Below are positions 42,671 through 53,897 of a DNA stretch of 64,000 nt, piece after piece. The stretch spans positions 44,978,950 to 45,042,949 of the forward strand of contig CM064523.1 in the NCBI GenBank assembly GCA_032716605.1, given 5' to 3'. A model generated the notes under the pieces. It ran no database searches, was not told the DNA's origin, and worked only from the letters and a program-made list of their open reading frames with translations. Origin of the DNA: Paralithodes platypus. Taxonomy: Eukaryota; Arthropoda; Malacostraca; Decapoda; Lithodidae. Numbering within the stretch: position 1 is the stretch's first letter; every line of letters begins with the position of its first letter. A program made the translations under genes and the position numbers.

Positions 42671-44367
42671 GTGGAGGAGAGTTGGGATTGTCATGTCTCG
42701 GCGGAGCAGTGGGCGGGGGACACGGATCTGGTGGCTGTGGAAGCGCTAGAGCACCTGCCTGAGCAGCAGTGTGCAGCGCTCCAGCACCAGCTCGGTTCAT
42801 ACCCCACTGGTCGTGCCGAGCACCCGAGCCTCACAACTCAGGCGGTGCAAGATGTTCCGCGGGCAGGTCACTTGAATGTCAATAGACCGTTAGCCTCGTT
42901 GTTTCGGTGGTTCAAGGTGGGCGACGAGGCTTTGTCATGGTTGCCAGGTCAAGGTCGACCCATGGCTGTCAAGGGTGGTGGTCAGAAGGAGGACATTGAG
43001 CAGATTGGTGGGGTTGGCTGTGGAGTGGATGTGCCCGGTCGTCGCATAGCCTCCCAATGCTGCTCTAGTCGAATGCAACAGCCCTACCAAAGACCGACTG
43101 TATCTGGCCATGTCGCTGAATGCGGTGATGCTGTGCAGGCAGATGTAGTCGTAAGGAATGCGGGGGTGCGCATATACGGTATCGGCGGGAAGCCTTACCA
43201 ATTGTGAACTATGGGAGTGACTGCACAGGTGGTACTGATTGTCCCTCTCATGACCTGGCTGTTCTAGGGACGAAGGTGGAGAAGGAGGGAGACTACAGGT
43301 TAGAAGCTGCGGTCTCGGCTGGGTTGTGGGAGGGCACTAGGCAGGTTGTTCTGCGAGATAAGTTGTTTACTAGGCTGTGGCAGTGCATCCGCATGTTTGT
43401 TGCTTCTCCAGGCCTGATGTACGGGGTAGAATCCGACATGGAGGCTGGAGACAGTGCAAGGCCCAAGTTAATTCCCTACCGTATAAATCCTGCTCAACAG
43501 CCTGTCATGAAAACAGAGCTAGACGATATGTGGAAAAAGGGTCTGAGGGATAAGGGATATCGTGAGTGGTCGTTGCCAGTGAGTTTGCAACCGGAGTTGA
43601 GTGGCAAGATCTGTGTGTATGGTGATTCCAAGAGTGTGGAAGCATTATCCCTGACAGACACCTATCCATTACCCAAGGGTCTGAGGGATAAGGGATATCG
43701 TGAGTGGTCGTTGCCAGTGAGTTTGCAACCGGAGTTGAGTGGCAAGATCCATGTGTATGGTGATTGCAAGAGTGTGGGAGCATTATCCCTGACAGACACC
43801 TATCCATTACCCAAGGGTCTGAGGGATAAGGGATATTGTGAGTGGTCGTTGCCAGGTAGTTTGCAACCTGAGTTGAGTGGCAAGATCCGTGTGTATGGTG
43901 ATTCCAAGAGTGTGGAAGCATTATCCCTGACAGACCCCTATCCATTACCCAAGGATCTGAGGGATAAGGGATATTGTGAGTGGTTGTTGCCAGGTAGTTT
44001 GCAACCTGAGTTGAGTGGCAAGATCCGTGTGTATGGTGTTTGCAAGAGTGTGGATGCATTATTCCTGACAGACGCCTATCCATTACCTAGAGTTGACGAT
44101 ACCATAGACAGCATCGAGGCTGCCTTGCTCGTCACGAAGGTAGAACTAGTGAAAGGTTATTGGCAGGCCCTGTTGCCGGAAAGAGCGAAGAGAAGTGCCA
44201 GTCTTGTGATGAACTGGGCAGGTTATCAGTGTCAGGTGTTGTTGTGCTGCCGGAACACAAGTTGGATGTGTGGCATGCTAAGGGCACTGATAATGTGTTG
44301 GCTGATTGTTTGTCACAGGAGGGTTTGTTTGCAGGAGAGCCCTCGCCGTGGAATCAGTGTGTGTTGA
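42671..44367 (+). pseudogene. Gypsy pol remnants: integrase end, pre-RT linker and RT start
   Basis: Two open frames. The first (42671-43207) contains the pre-RT-linker-like LEHLPEQQCAALQHQLGSYP and then FKVGDEALSWLPGQGRPMAV with VDVPGRRIASQ, which resembles the C-terminal end of integrases. The second (43204-44367) has KLIPYRINPAQQPVMKTELD, the usual run-in to Gypsy RT. Then come four copies of a 46-residue segment ending in DTYPLP and then RVDDTIDSIEAALLVTKVEL with VKGYWQALL. The rest of RT, including its catalytic YxDD region, is missing. Confidence 0.75.
43537..44088 (+). repeat. Four in-frame 138 bp tandem repeats in Gypsy RT
   Basis: Units start at 43537, 43675, 43813 and 43951, each exactly 138 bases (46 codons). 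Each encodes a version of KGLRDKGYREWSLPVSLQPE and LSGKIxVYGDxKSVxALSLT. The original is the RT segment between the P-F-x-S-P-type stretch and YPLPR. The reading frame stays open through all four. Units 1 and 2 resemble each other most, as do units 3 and 4. Confidence 0.92.
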
Positions 44368-44751
44368 GAGTGGAGAAAAATCAGGCTTGCCCCTGTAGAG
44401 CAGCCGTCAAAAACATTAAAATTAAATAAAAAAAATCACATAAAAACTCTTTCTTTTGATAGTTAATTGTAAGTTGCCAATGTTATAGCTAAAGTCCTAA
44501 GTTGAACCTGTCTTTCACTTAGTAGGCTGGGCTCTGTGAAGCTCGCTCAGGGAGCATAACAGGCTAGAATTATACTATTATGTTTGGGAGGGGTTATAAG
44601 ATTTTATTTATGCTAAAGTGTTGTTTTGTTTATGATTGAGCTTTGCATTTCGTTTCTGGTGGAGTGGCTGGTTGTGGCGGGTCTTGTCGGCATTCTGCCT
44701 TGTCAGGTATGGTGCTCACCTAATGTTGAGCATCCCATATCTTGGGCAGGG
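44200..44751 (+). pseudogene. Gypsy RNase H end fragment and region before the 3' LTR
   Basis: In a shifted frame 44238-44330 reads LPEHKLDVWHAKGTDNVLAD, the characteristic end of Gypsy RNase H (H-x-K-G-x-x-N-x-x-A-D). From 44430 to 44751 no coding motif is seen. A purine-rich GGGAGGGG at about 44586 and a short GGGCAGGG directly before the 3' LTR are candidates for the polypurine tract. Confidence 0.65.
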
Positions 44752-46995
44752 TGTGACGCCTACCAGCGTTGGCAGAATCGCCTCCCGTTAGCCACTAGCG
44801 CTTGCCAGGGCAGTGAAATGGGCTACAGTCTATCTACAATGTTGTACTTTCTTTCTTGTGAATCTTCATGTCACAGGCAGTATAGAAGTGGTCTTCATTT
44901 TCGTCTGTGACAATGCATTTTATTTTATATCATCAGTTATAAGTTTAATGTATAAGACTGAATGATACAGCTAGAGAGTGTGAGTGAGTAAGTGCAGGAG
45001 GCAGAGGGTAGTGTGCGCAGTGTTACGCGTTGTCTCGGTGACGTCATGCCACGGCCGGGCCCTCTGAGTGGCTGGCCGCTTTGCCGCCCTCCTGCCGCAG
45101 CAGAAGGTAGTTCTCCCGCACTCCTTGCTGCCTTTGTGCCTTCCTCGCTCAGAGCTTGCTTGACCAGCATAACCTTCACATCTCCTTTGCCATCTGTCCC
45201 CGACTTCCACCTATAGAACACTTTCTCTCTCTCTCAACTTCTTACCTCTTATTCTTCTAATCTATTTAACATCATAACTCCCCTTTGGTTCTGCACGATT
45301 TCATATATCGGCCATCATATTATATGCTGCAGCTCTCAGATATTCCATGCTTAGTTAGACATTTTGGAGGGGTTAACATTTTTTTCTGTAGAGGTTCGAC
45401 ACACTCGCGGTGTCTCCCTACCTATTTCTTGGTTGTCTGCTGGGCTATTTAATGCTAGACTGGGGTGAGGCAATTGGTGTTGTGATTTCCGATGTGTACC
45501 AGGTTTTGCTGAACTTGTAAAATCGCAACGGATACGTGGGAAGCCTAGGTTGTCTTTCTGACTGTGTACCTTGTGAGTTTAGCACTGTGTTGCGAGTGAG
45601 CGCTTTTGCCTCTGCCACCCAACACTGTGCTAACTCGTTTTGCTTTGACTTGAAGAGGGTCGCCAGGAGAGAACCAGATACTAGCGATCTGGATCTCTCA
45701 AGAGAGCACCCCGTCATTTAACGTAATTTGGCCGTACAGTCTTAAGGACCTCGCTAGGCTACGAGCCGTTTGCTCAGCCATAGTTCCTAGCCTACGACAT
45801 CCCAGCTAGACTTTATTCGCCTAGCAGACACCCGATTAGGATTATAAACTCTTATGTTATGTATACAGCATTTTTATTCACGTTCATTGCAAGCCTTGGT
45901 TGTTGTTTAGGTGCACAACCTGAGCAGGCTTTTGCGTTGCCTGAGGAAGTACTTCTTTTGTTGTTGGAGATAATACTATTGCGCATTTATCATTATTCTC
46001 GTGCCAGTTAACACTGTTTGTCCCTACACTTGTCATATCTTGTTCCTGCTTTATATAACAGTTCAAAATCCGATTCGATCATATTAGCAGCATCAGACTT
46101 TCTTCAGAAGATTCCTGTTCGATGCTTTAGGACTTTCATTAACTTTCTTTAATATAGGAGTGACAGTTTATTATTGTTTAGAGTAACTTTAATTATACCT
46201 TCTTCTTGTTTGCATTAACACCTTACGAGCGGCCTATGCGGTTTATTTATGTGTACCGCACAGCGGGGTGTTTTTAGCCAAAATAGGGCTGTTTACGTGA
46301 TCATTTTCATGCCTAAATAAGACCCAGAACGTAAAACAAGTACCTATCCCTGAAAGGGCATAAACAGAGCTTTCGAATGACACCATAACGATCCTTGTAT
46401 GATGGATAGTTTTCTTGCAATAACCGTGCAACGCGAGTGCAAAAAGCAGGTAATTCGGTACTTTCAGTACATAATTGAGTATGTAGCGAGTGAGAGAGGG
46501 AGGAGGGAGCTGAGATTTGTGTCAGTAGGTTCGCCGCGGTGGTCTGGAGCAGTCATACGCTCGCTAGTCTCCTGCCACCACTTGTCTCTCTCTCTCAGCC
46601 ACATTACGTGCTGAAATTGCCACTCGAGTTATGTCGAGCGCCGCCACATAGTCCAGCTTTATTTAACTCGACTTATGTTGCTCGCCGCTAATTAAGGGTT
46701 AAATCATTCCAGTGATTTAATTAAGCTCTCTATCTTTTTCCTTGTATACATTATTAACGTAATTGTATGTTGTTGTGATCAGGCTGTATCAGAGATCATC
46801 AGCCTGTAGTAGTAGTGCATTTATACCGAGTTAGAGGATACTCTGCTATCGCAGATTTAACTCTGGAGGGTATAGGTGTTTTTGTTCACCGGTATTATAA
46901 GTTCGAGGGTTGGATCTAGTGTTACCGTTGTGGCTGTGTGCCTTCCTAGTCCAATGATTAAGAGCCCTTGTTTTATACGAGCCCCGTTCGTAACA
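44752..46995 (+). repeat. 3' LTR of the Gypsy-type element, containing an M1 MITE
   Basis: The same sequence as the 5' LTR, lengthened by the MITE at 46215-46702. With the MITE and one TTAA removed its length is 1,760 bp, against 1,758 bp for the 5' LTR. It ends GTAACA, followed by the target duplication TGTG. Confidence 0.9.
46215..46702 (+). mobile_element. M1 MITE (488 bp), copy in the 3' LTR
   Basis: TTAA at 46215-46218 and 46699-46702. The 5' LTR shows the empty site TTTGCATTAAATCATTC at about 31811, so the insertion and TTAA duplication are proven within the window. It is essentially identical to the copy at 60548, which implies recent movement. The inverted ends are short and imperfect. 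No transposase is encoded; a related piggyBac-superfamily transposase elsewhere would be needed. Confidence 0.92.
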
Positions 46996-48390
46996 TGTGC
47001 CACCCCCCCCCAACCCCCCGTCATAAATCAAAACTGCATGTCGCTGATAGCAACACTTTCCCTGATCATGCATTCAGACCCTTTCGGTGACTTTCATGAC
47101 TTGATCGAGCATTTTTAAACCCCTATTATTTCCCCTGTCTAAAGAGTCAACCTTGTCTTTGTATATACAGTCACACTTTTCTGCCATGCAGCGGGAATTT
47201 TTTCCTCCTTTATGATAGCATTAATCAGCTCTGTAACCAATTTTACCCCAATATCTCCAGCTGCTTTTAGCATCTCGGCGACAATGCCGGAGTTCCCATT
47301 GGCTTTCCCGGACTTCATTTTATCTATAGCACTTTTAAGTGTCGTACTCTATCAAAGGCGGAGGGCATTGTACTGGGGCTGCAGTGCTGAGCACTTCTCT
47401 GTTCCATTCAAACTCCACATTAAGCAGTCTTTCAGAATGCTCCTTTCCTGCCTCTCTGATTTGTTTCTGTGTTGACAGTCATTCCACTATCATTATTTAT
47501 GCATCTTACGCCCACGACGTCCTGACTACAGTCCCTCACATTCTTAGCTAATCTATAAACCCCATTGGTGTTATTAGTGCTACAAACTTGTTCTATCACG
47601 CTATCCTGTATGGTTTTATTTGCCCTGTAGACCTCTCTTCTCGCATTATGTTTGGCGGACAGGTATTCTTCCTTGCTACCACCTTCCTTCCATGCTTTGA
47701 AACTTCTCATCTCCTCTCTGACTAAAGCTTCGACATCGTTGTTTCACCACCAGGAGAATGTATGTCTGGGTGGCCCCTTTGTTTTACCACAGACTTTGTC
47801 TGTAATATCAAGGAGGCTGCGTTCTGTAAAGTTCCATTTACCATCAACATCATCTGGCCTAGCACCCGTTCTCCTTTCAATTTCCATAATTTCGTTGTGG
47901 AATCTGTCTCTGTACTCCTCTTTTTCCAACAACCATACTTTCCTTTTTGGCAAATGTACTTTCTGTATGGCAGGAAGTCTGCTTAGACACATACCACACA
48001 CTAGGAGCTTGTGTTAGGGGATGCATTCTTCACCTGGCATGATCTTAGTGTCTCTAACCCAATTCCTGTCAGATTTGCTGATCAGGAAGTAGTCTATCTG
48101 GTTACTGGAGTCACCTGATTCATATGTTATCAGATGGCTCATCCTCTTCCTAAACATAGTATTACGCACCACCATCCCCGTGGTAGCACAGTACTCCAGT
48201 ATGTATTCACCTCCCAGATTTCTTCGGCCATAAACCTGTCCTCCGTGCACGCCCTCATATCCGTCAATACCTGTACTGACATACCCATTCAAGTCTCCTC
48301 CCACAATTACTACCTCCCCCTCCTTGCATCGGACAACCACTCTTAATAATTCATTTCAGAACTGTTCTTTGACATCTCTACCTAAGCCTG
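46996..48390 (-). mobile_element. LINE EF, middle part: endonuclease end and RT start
   Basis: The minus strand reads, from 48340 down, EVVIVGGDLNGYVSTGIDGY (endonuclease), SNQIDYFLISKSDRNWVRD, then KRKVWLLEKEEYRDRFHNEI and MRSFKAWKEGGSKEEYL (linker). A decayed RT start follows, up to the LTR insertion at 46996. The LTR target duplication CACA lies at the junction and the RT continues at 30352. A stop lies at about 47740 and frameshifts are present near 47400. Confidence 0.85.
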
Positions 48391-49857
48391 TTTTTTTTTT
48401 TTTTTTTTTTTTTTTTTCTATGTGATTGAGGGAGGCAAAAGGCATTACTGCCTATAGCGAGTGCCTCCCCCATAGTTGAAAGAGTGACAGGGCCAAAATC
48501 AAGGGACGTTCGAGCCAAAATGCCTGGACACACGGAGTTTGAAGCAATTTAAGTCATAGGAAGAGGGAAAGACTGATTCTGGGAGAGAGTTCCAGAGCTC
48601 AGCTGTTAAGTAGAAGAAAGTTTACGAGTAACGTTTCACTCTTGGGTTTTAGAGTTGCACAGAGTAGGGGTGGGATTGAGTTGCAAGACGGGTACCACGT
48701 GCCCTACGTAAAGGAGGTCGTATGCACTGGGATAGCTCTGAGGAACACTGATTATTATAGTAGCGATAGAATAGCGAGAGAGATGCAACATTGCGGCGGA
48801 GAGAGAGAGATTGCAGAGAGTTGGTGAGTGGACGGGAGTTAATGATACGAAAGGCCTTCCTTTCAACTTTGTCTAGGAGAGTGGTGTGAGAGGAACCTCC
48901 CCACACATGTGAACAATACTCATTACAAGGGCGCACTATGCCCCTGTACAGAGCAAGAAGCTGTGCTGGGAAAAAGAACCCCCTAAGGCGGTTGAGCACA
49001 CCCAGCTTCTGGGAGGCTGCCTTAGCAAGACTGGTAATATGGTCCTTCCAAATGAGAGCAGAAGAAAAAGAGACACCAAGAATATTGAGAGAAGATGAAG
49101 GGTTGATTTTTGTATTGTTGAAGAATAAGGGATAGTCCGCTGGGAGATCCTGATGGGTAGATAGATGGAGAAATTGGGTTTTGGAAGCATTAAAGTTAAC
49201 AAGGTTTTCTCTGCCCCAATTGGAAATAGTATTTAGATCAGAATTTAAGAGTTCTATGGCTTCATTACGTTTGTCGTTGAGGAATTGCTGGCTGGGGCGT
49301 TCTGAAAAACTAATGGAGCAGTGTAAGGTTGAGTTGTCTGCGTATGAATGGATGGGAATTAAGGTACAGTTAAGGAGATCATTTATAAAAATTAGAAAGA
49401 GAATAGGAGATAGGACAGAGCCCTGAGAAACACCGGAGTTTATAGGGTGAGGAAGTGAACAATGGCCGTCCACAACCGCGGCTATGGAACGGCCGGAAAG
49501 GAAATTAGAGACAAAGGCACAGATGGAGGGATAGAAACCGAAGGAGGGTAGTTTAGAAATTAAAGATTTACGCCAGACTCTATCGAAGGCTTTCGATATG
49601 TCTAGTGCAATAGAAAAAGTCTCACCGAAGTCCCGAAAGGAGAATGACCAAGAGTTATTAAGATATGAAAGAAGATCACCAGTAGAGCGACCATTAAGGA
49701 AGCCATACTGGCGATCTGAGAGCAGATTATGAGAAGAGAAATGCTTAAGAAATTTGGAAGCAAGAATAGTTTCAAAAACTTTAGAAAGACAAGAGATGAG
49801 AGCAATTGGACGATAGTTGGAGGGTTGAGAGCGGTCACCCTTCTTTGGGACAGGTTG
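48391..49857 (-). mobile_element. LINE A copy 4 in LINE EF
   Basis: A 5'-truncated LINE A on the minus strand with a poly(A) tail (T-run 48391-48418). Its RT frame is open to 48649 and merges at the 5' end with about 30 codons of the LINE EF endonuclease, giving a 433-codon chimeric frame. Motifs are NYRPIALISC, FSIALDISKAFDRVW, GSVLSPILFLIFINDLL and, at the catalytic site, HSYADNSTLH, where the second aspartate of YADD has become asparagine. That substitution should abolish polymerase activity. Confidence 0.9.
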
Positions 49858-50440
49858 GGGGTCATATGCTGCTATAATATCTATGATTCTCGCCCCAACT
49901 TTCATTCTTAGTAAAATAAGTCTTTCATGAAACCTTTTTACTTCTATCATACAATCTGCCTACCTCTATGTCACCAAGATACCCACCCCTTCTGTACCAT
50001 GTTCGTTTCCCTTACATATGAACTTGAAGCGTTTATTTTTCACCGTAATCCATCTCGCACTAACCCCTTTCCACTGGGTTTTCTGGGCACAATATACAAC
50101 CCCACGACGTCTCTCTAGCATCTCCGCAATCTCACCTGGCCTTCTTTTCATGGTTCCGACATTCACACTTCCGAACCTGAACTTTGGGGAAGAAACTGCG
50201 GTAGTGTCCTTTTGCGATTTTGTATCAACAGGCTTCTGTTTTCTTTGAAATGTTATTGTCATGATAGGGTAGAGTTGCCAACATTTGGAGGTCACTATCC
50301 CCAGGTATCCAAATCCAGGCAACCCCGGGCAGTTGTCACCCAGAGGCCCTTCCGAGATCCTAATAGGGGTGGAAGCTAGGGGACACACCCCACCAGAACC
50401 AACCACATGAACGCAATCCGTGAGCACACATGCCACTACG
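49858..50440 (-). mobile_element. LINE EF, 5' part: endonuclease N-terminus
   Basis: The minus strand from 50436 reads RFGSVNVGTMKRRPGEIAEM, then LERRRGVVYCAQKTQWKGVS and KFICKGNEHGTEGVGILVT, and in the next frame RFHERLILLRMKVGARIIDI. These are the first blocks of an APE-type endonuclease as found in RTE-like LINEs. The frame continues after LINE A copy 4 at 48390. Confidence 0.8.
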
Positions 50441-51222
50441 GCTGGTCCGGTATTATGCGCCTAGTGATAGGGCAGCCTCCCGGTGCGCTACCTCCATGTT
50501 CGGGCCCATGTACTACTAGGCGGAAAGTGCCAGTCTGTAAAAACACTATGCCCTGTACCCTCTAGGGCCTCCTGGCCAGGATGCACCCCAAGGGAGCCTG
50601 AGATGGGCCTGAGGTAGGTCCCTTCACGTCAGTGAGCCGCCGTTAGGCGAGTTTGAAGCATGTTTTACATGGGGTGCCTGCTCTAGCTAGCCCCCAACCA
50701 CAATTGTTGGCTGTGGGCGTAGCCTTTGCCCAAAGAGGCTAAGCCTGCAAAGCAGCAGGCGGTTTGTGTAGGGTTTGCTCCCCTAGACAAGTTGCCGTCC
50801 AAGGCTAACGAGTCCTGTCTACCCGGATTGTGTAGGGTTGTCTCCCCTAGAAGGGTTGCCGACCAAGGCTAACGAGTCCCATCCACCCGTAGTGGTTTGG
50901 ATTTTCATTGAATTTGGTTGTGGTTGGCACTCTGGATAAGTGGGTTGGTTATAAAATCAGGCAAGCTTTTCTTTTATATTCAAGCCTAGCCCTGTTCTCC
51001 AGTTCCAAATAGATAGGCCATAAATTGTGAGATCTAATCTATTTCTAACTCGAAAAGGGCCAGAGCTAATGGGCTGTAAATTGACATATATAATCCCTGG
51101 CTGACCCTTCCCAAATGGGAAGGGTAAAGCTGGACTCATCCATTTCATAGTAAGAGATTCTTAAATTGGGCAAATGAGCAATTTCTATGAGCATATATAT
51201 TTTTAGTAATGATCTTGATGTA
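50441..51222 (-). repeat. Probable LINE EF 5' UTR with tandem duplication
   Basis: It lies directly upstream (on the minus strand) of the LINE EF coding region. At 50768-50905 a segment of about 66 bases occurs twice, each with TGTAGGGTT, CTCCCCTAGA and CCAAGGCTAACGAGTCC. No coding sequence was recognised. The border of the element to the right was not found. Confidence 0.5.
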
Positions 51223-51849
51223 TTAACCTTTAAAGCGCGAAGCTATAGTATTTGAAACGTCCCGCCATGTGAAGGTATTTTAGTTCATTCCAGACGAAAA
51301 TTGTTATATTTGCCATATATATCATAATTATTTATCCATATGCGCCTATTTTACTTATAATATGAATATATGAACATTGAAAAGCAATAAAACAAGTGTT
51401 AACAGTAATTGGCTGGTGAAAATCGTATATTTTAGCCCCGCGGTCGTAATCTGACCCAGATCGGCTGACCTCTCTCGTATCTCGCATGGTACTGAGAGAC
51501 AAGGGAATGTCTCAGACTGGCTTAGAGGGTCGGAAATACACTCCCCCATCCTCCCCCCTCTCTCCCAGCCGTCCTCGCACGAAAATACTCAATAAATATT
51601 GGGAATAATAGGGAAAATACCGGATAATTGAGGAGGGAGGAAGGAGGGGAAGAGGGGAGGGGGGGACACATGTGGAGGAATGATAGAAGGTATGGAGGGG
51701 AATTATTGCACTTAATCACATATTACTTTGTTTTGAGTGCACTTGGATGTATTAAAAGGCATTTTGTATGCCTTAACTCTTAAGAATCCAGGCACCTTTG
51801 CCCAGTAAAACCTCTTAATTAAGAGTCCTGGTGCCATTTTCGCGGTAAA
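51223..51849 (-). mobile_element. M4 TTAA element, minus orientation
   Basis: TTAA at 51223-51226 followed by CCTTTAAAGCGCGAAGCTAT, the complement of the right end of the copy at 2926. The other end is TTAAGAGTCCTGGTGCCATT...GCGGTAA, where the terminal TTAA has decayed to GTAA. Its length is close to that of the 2926 copy (599 bp). Confidence 0.7.
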
Positions 51850-53408
51850 ACTACTGAAAACAGGGTAGGCCTAACCTCAATAGGTTACCAGGGTTGGATG
51901 GTGGACTAGGATTGGTTAGGTATGAGAGGCTAGTTAACTTAGATTTGGATTGTTTAATTTATAATAACCATGTTAACCTAACAAACCTAGCCTAACTAAA
52001 CTATCCTATTCTAGCTATCCAATGAGGTAACCTCTGAGTTTACCCAAAAATTTATCAGGAAAGGTGTTTTGGCTTACATAATTCTTCTCATGTCTATAGA
52101 GACATCTATGGATAGTCACCTATCCTAATTATATAATAAAGATTTCATGGCTAAATAATATTTTATTAATCTCCATGGAACTTGCATATTTATTGACATA
52201 GCTAGGCTATTCTTCAAACAATGCAAAATTGTTGGCAATTTAATACAGCCTAGGTTGGGTTAGATAATGGGAAAAGAGATTTCGTAGTTAACCTACCTAC
52301 ACATTTAAATTATGATAGGTGTCTTAGAGTAGCCTAGCCAAAAGATACTCCTAAACTTTTGAGTATATCCCGTAATAATCAGAAGCCAGCCAAAGGGAAT
52401 CGGCTTCTGAAAGGTGGTTTAAGGCTGTAGACTGTATTCGGGGGTATTGCCTGCCTTGTTTACACTACTCGCATGCTTGCGATCCCGTTCCCTTCTAATT
52501 TGATTGCCGTGGGATAGAATATTAGGTTGAGGGGCTTATTATCATCATTATCTTATATATTGCCAGCAGGGGCAAAACAAAAAAACAAACAAAAAAATTG
52601 TCAAAATAGACGAGAACGTACCCGCGAGGGCACGAACTATGTAAACATAACCGTACGCCCGGATTCTACATCCTTCGCAAAGTTGTTAGGTTGCATTATG
52701 ATGTGTACAGTTATTATAGGTTAGCTTTGCACCCGGCCGAGTCTTAGAGGTTGACTATGCAATCGACCAACTTCTCTTTTTTACCCTCCTTCTGCAGTAT
52801 ACAGTAATTTAGGTGATGTGTAGTTTATGTTTAGGCTACCATATATAGTCTTTTTTTATGATAGGCAAATGCTAAACAAAATCAAATCTCCAACATTATG
52901 ACACATGTACCCATATCAACACAAATTTAGACCAATAACTGAGAACAATACAGGTACAAAAGAATCCTAAAAATAATAGAGGTCATATAAAGAGAACCTA
53001 CAGCTTTTACTGGTATGAACACTTTCACAAGGAGGAGTCTGTGGGGTTAGTTTAGATTAGGTTAAGTTAGGTTAGGCACAGTACAGTATTGTAGCAATCC
53101 GCTTACAGGATTGGTCGAGTTAGTTTGGCTTTTTGAGGCAGAGTTTCTCAACTGAATATAACCATCAGCTGCCTCAACTCTTATGTATTCCCACAAAAAC
53201 ATATACCTGCATGTATGAGTTCAAATAAGTGAATCCTATGCAGATTACTTTGTAGGTATCGGGTACTGTATACTTTATGGGATTATTTACCATAGCTGAA
53301 CCCATTTGTCTCAAGTTCTATACTGCACAGTTGTGCTACATTTAAAGTGTTAAACATCTTAATCCAGCACCATACCGTGCAGCGATATCATAATGGTTTA
53401 GGTTTCAA
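51850..53408 (+). other. No gene recognised; scattered TAACC/TTAGG-like tracts
   Basis: Degenerate tracts such as TTAACCTAACAAACCTAGCC (51970-51990) and GGTTAAGTTAGGTTAGGC (53058-53075) resemble the arthropod telomere unit TTAGG. They are too short and impure to be a telomere. The open frames here have no recognisable domain. Confidence 0.5.
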
Positions 53409-53892
53409 GTTCTATCTATCTATCTATCTATATACTCATGCCCAATCTCCAGTTTTCCTTTTTTTTTTGGGGGGGGGGGGACTCAAGACAGAGCCAGAAT
53501 AGGGACAACACAACAGAAAAAATGAACACACAAAAACAAAATACAAATTCACACACATCTAGGTCATCCAGGAGAAGACCCAGAGACCAGGGTCACCAAG
53601 GTCCCTCCAGCACTCCCCCGAGCACCCAGAGAGGTTCCGATTTCGGCAGGCAGACATGCAACAGAACTGAAACCACAAGCTCGCCCACCACACTTCCAGG
53701 CGCACCCTTCATATAAACTGTCTGCCCGGGCCAGGCGCCTGATGGACTATTATCTAGTCCAACTTGCGCCCGACCCCTTCCCCCATATGACCAGTGTTGA
53801 CTCATCTATTCACAAGCATTCTCCATTCATTCCTGTTTATTACCACTTCCCTTGCTTGATCTATAGTCATTCCTCTATCATCCAAAGCTTGT
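53409..53892 (-). mobile_element. LINE H (RTE-like), 3' end
   Basis: The minus strand from 53892 down reads RQALDDRGMTIDQAREVVIN then RNEWRMLVNR and a stop. This continues the frame that breaks off at 56579 (RWRDCV). A 3' UTR follows, then T and G homopolymers (53458-53480) and a (TAGA)n tail at 53409-53434, like that of LINE B. Confidence 0.75.
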
Positions 53893-53897
53893 CTTAC

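Larger units (their letters stand above)
30353..46995 (+). mobile_element. Gypsy-type LTR retrotransposon, 16.6 kb with nested insertions
   Basis: Two direct LTRs (30353-32110 and 44752-46995) frame gag, nucleocapsid/protease and pol remnants. The LTRs begin TGTGACGCC and end GTAACA. TGTG at 30349-30352 and 46996-46999 is the 4 bp target duplication. Joining the flanks at CACA on the minus strand restores the frame of LINE EF, which confirms both borders. The internal region contains LINE C (34658-42660) with three further insertions. Most of reverse transcriptase, RNase H and integrase is missing, so the element is defective. Confidence 0.9.

Noticed and set aside
42612..42800. Proline-rich minus-strand frame
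   Set aside because: Low-complexity antisense of the degraded Gypsy pol segment at the LINE C border.
30353..46995. Segmental duplication of about 1.76 kb
   Set aside because: The two copies begin TG and end CA, are flanked by TGTG duplications and frame gag and pol sequence. They are the LTRs of one element.
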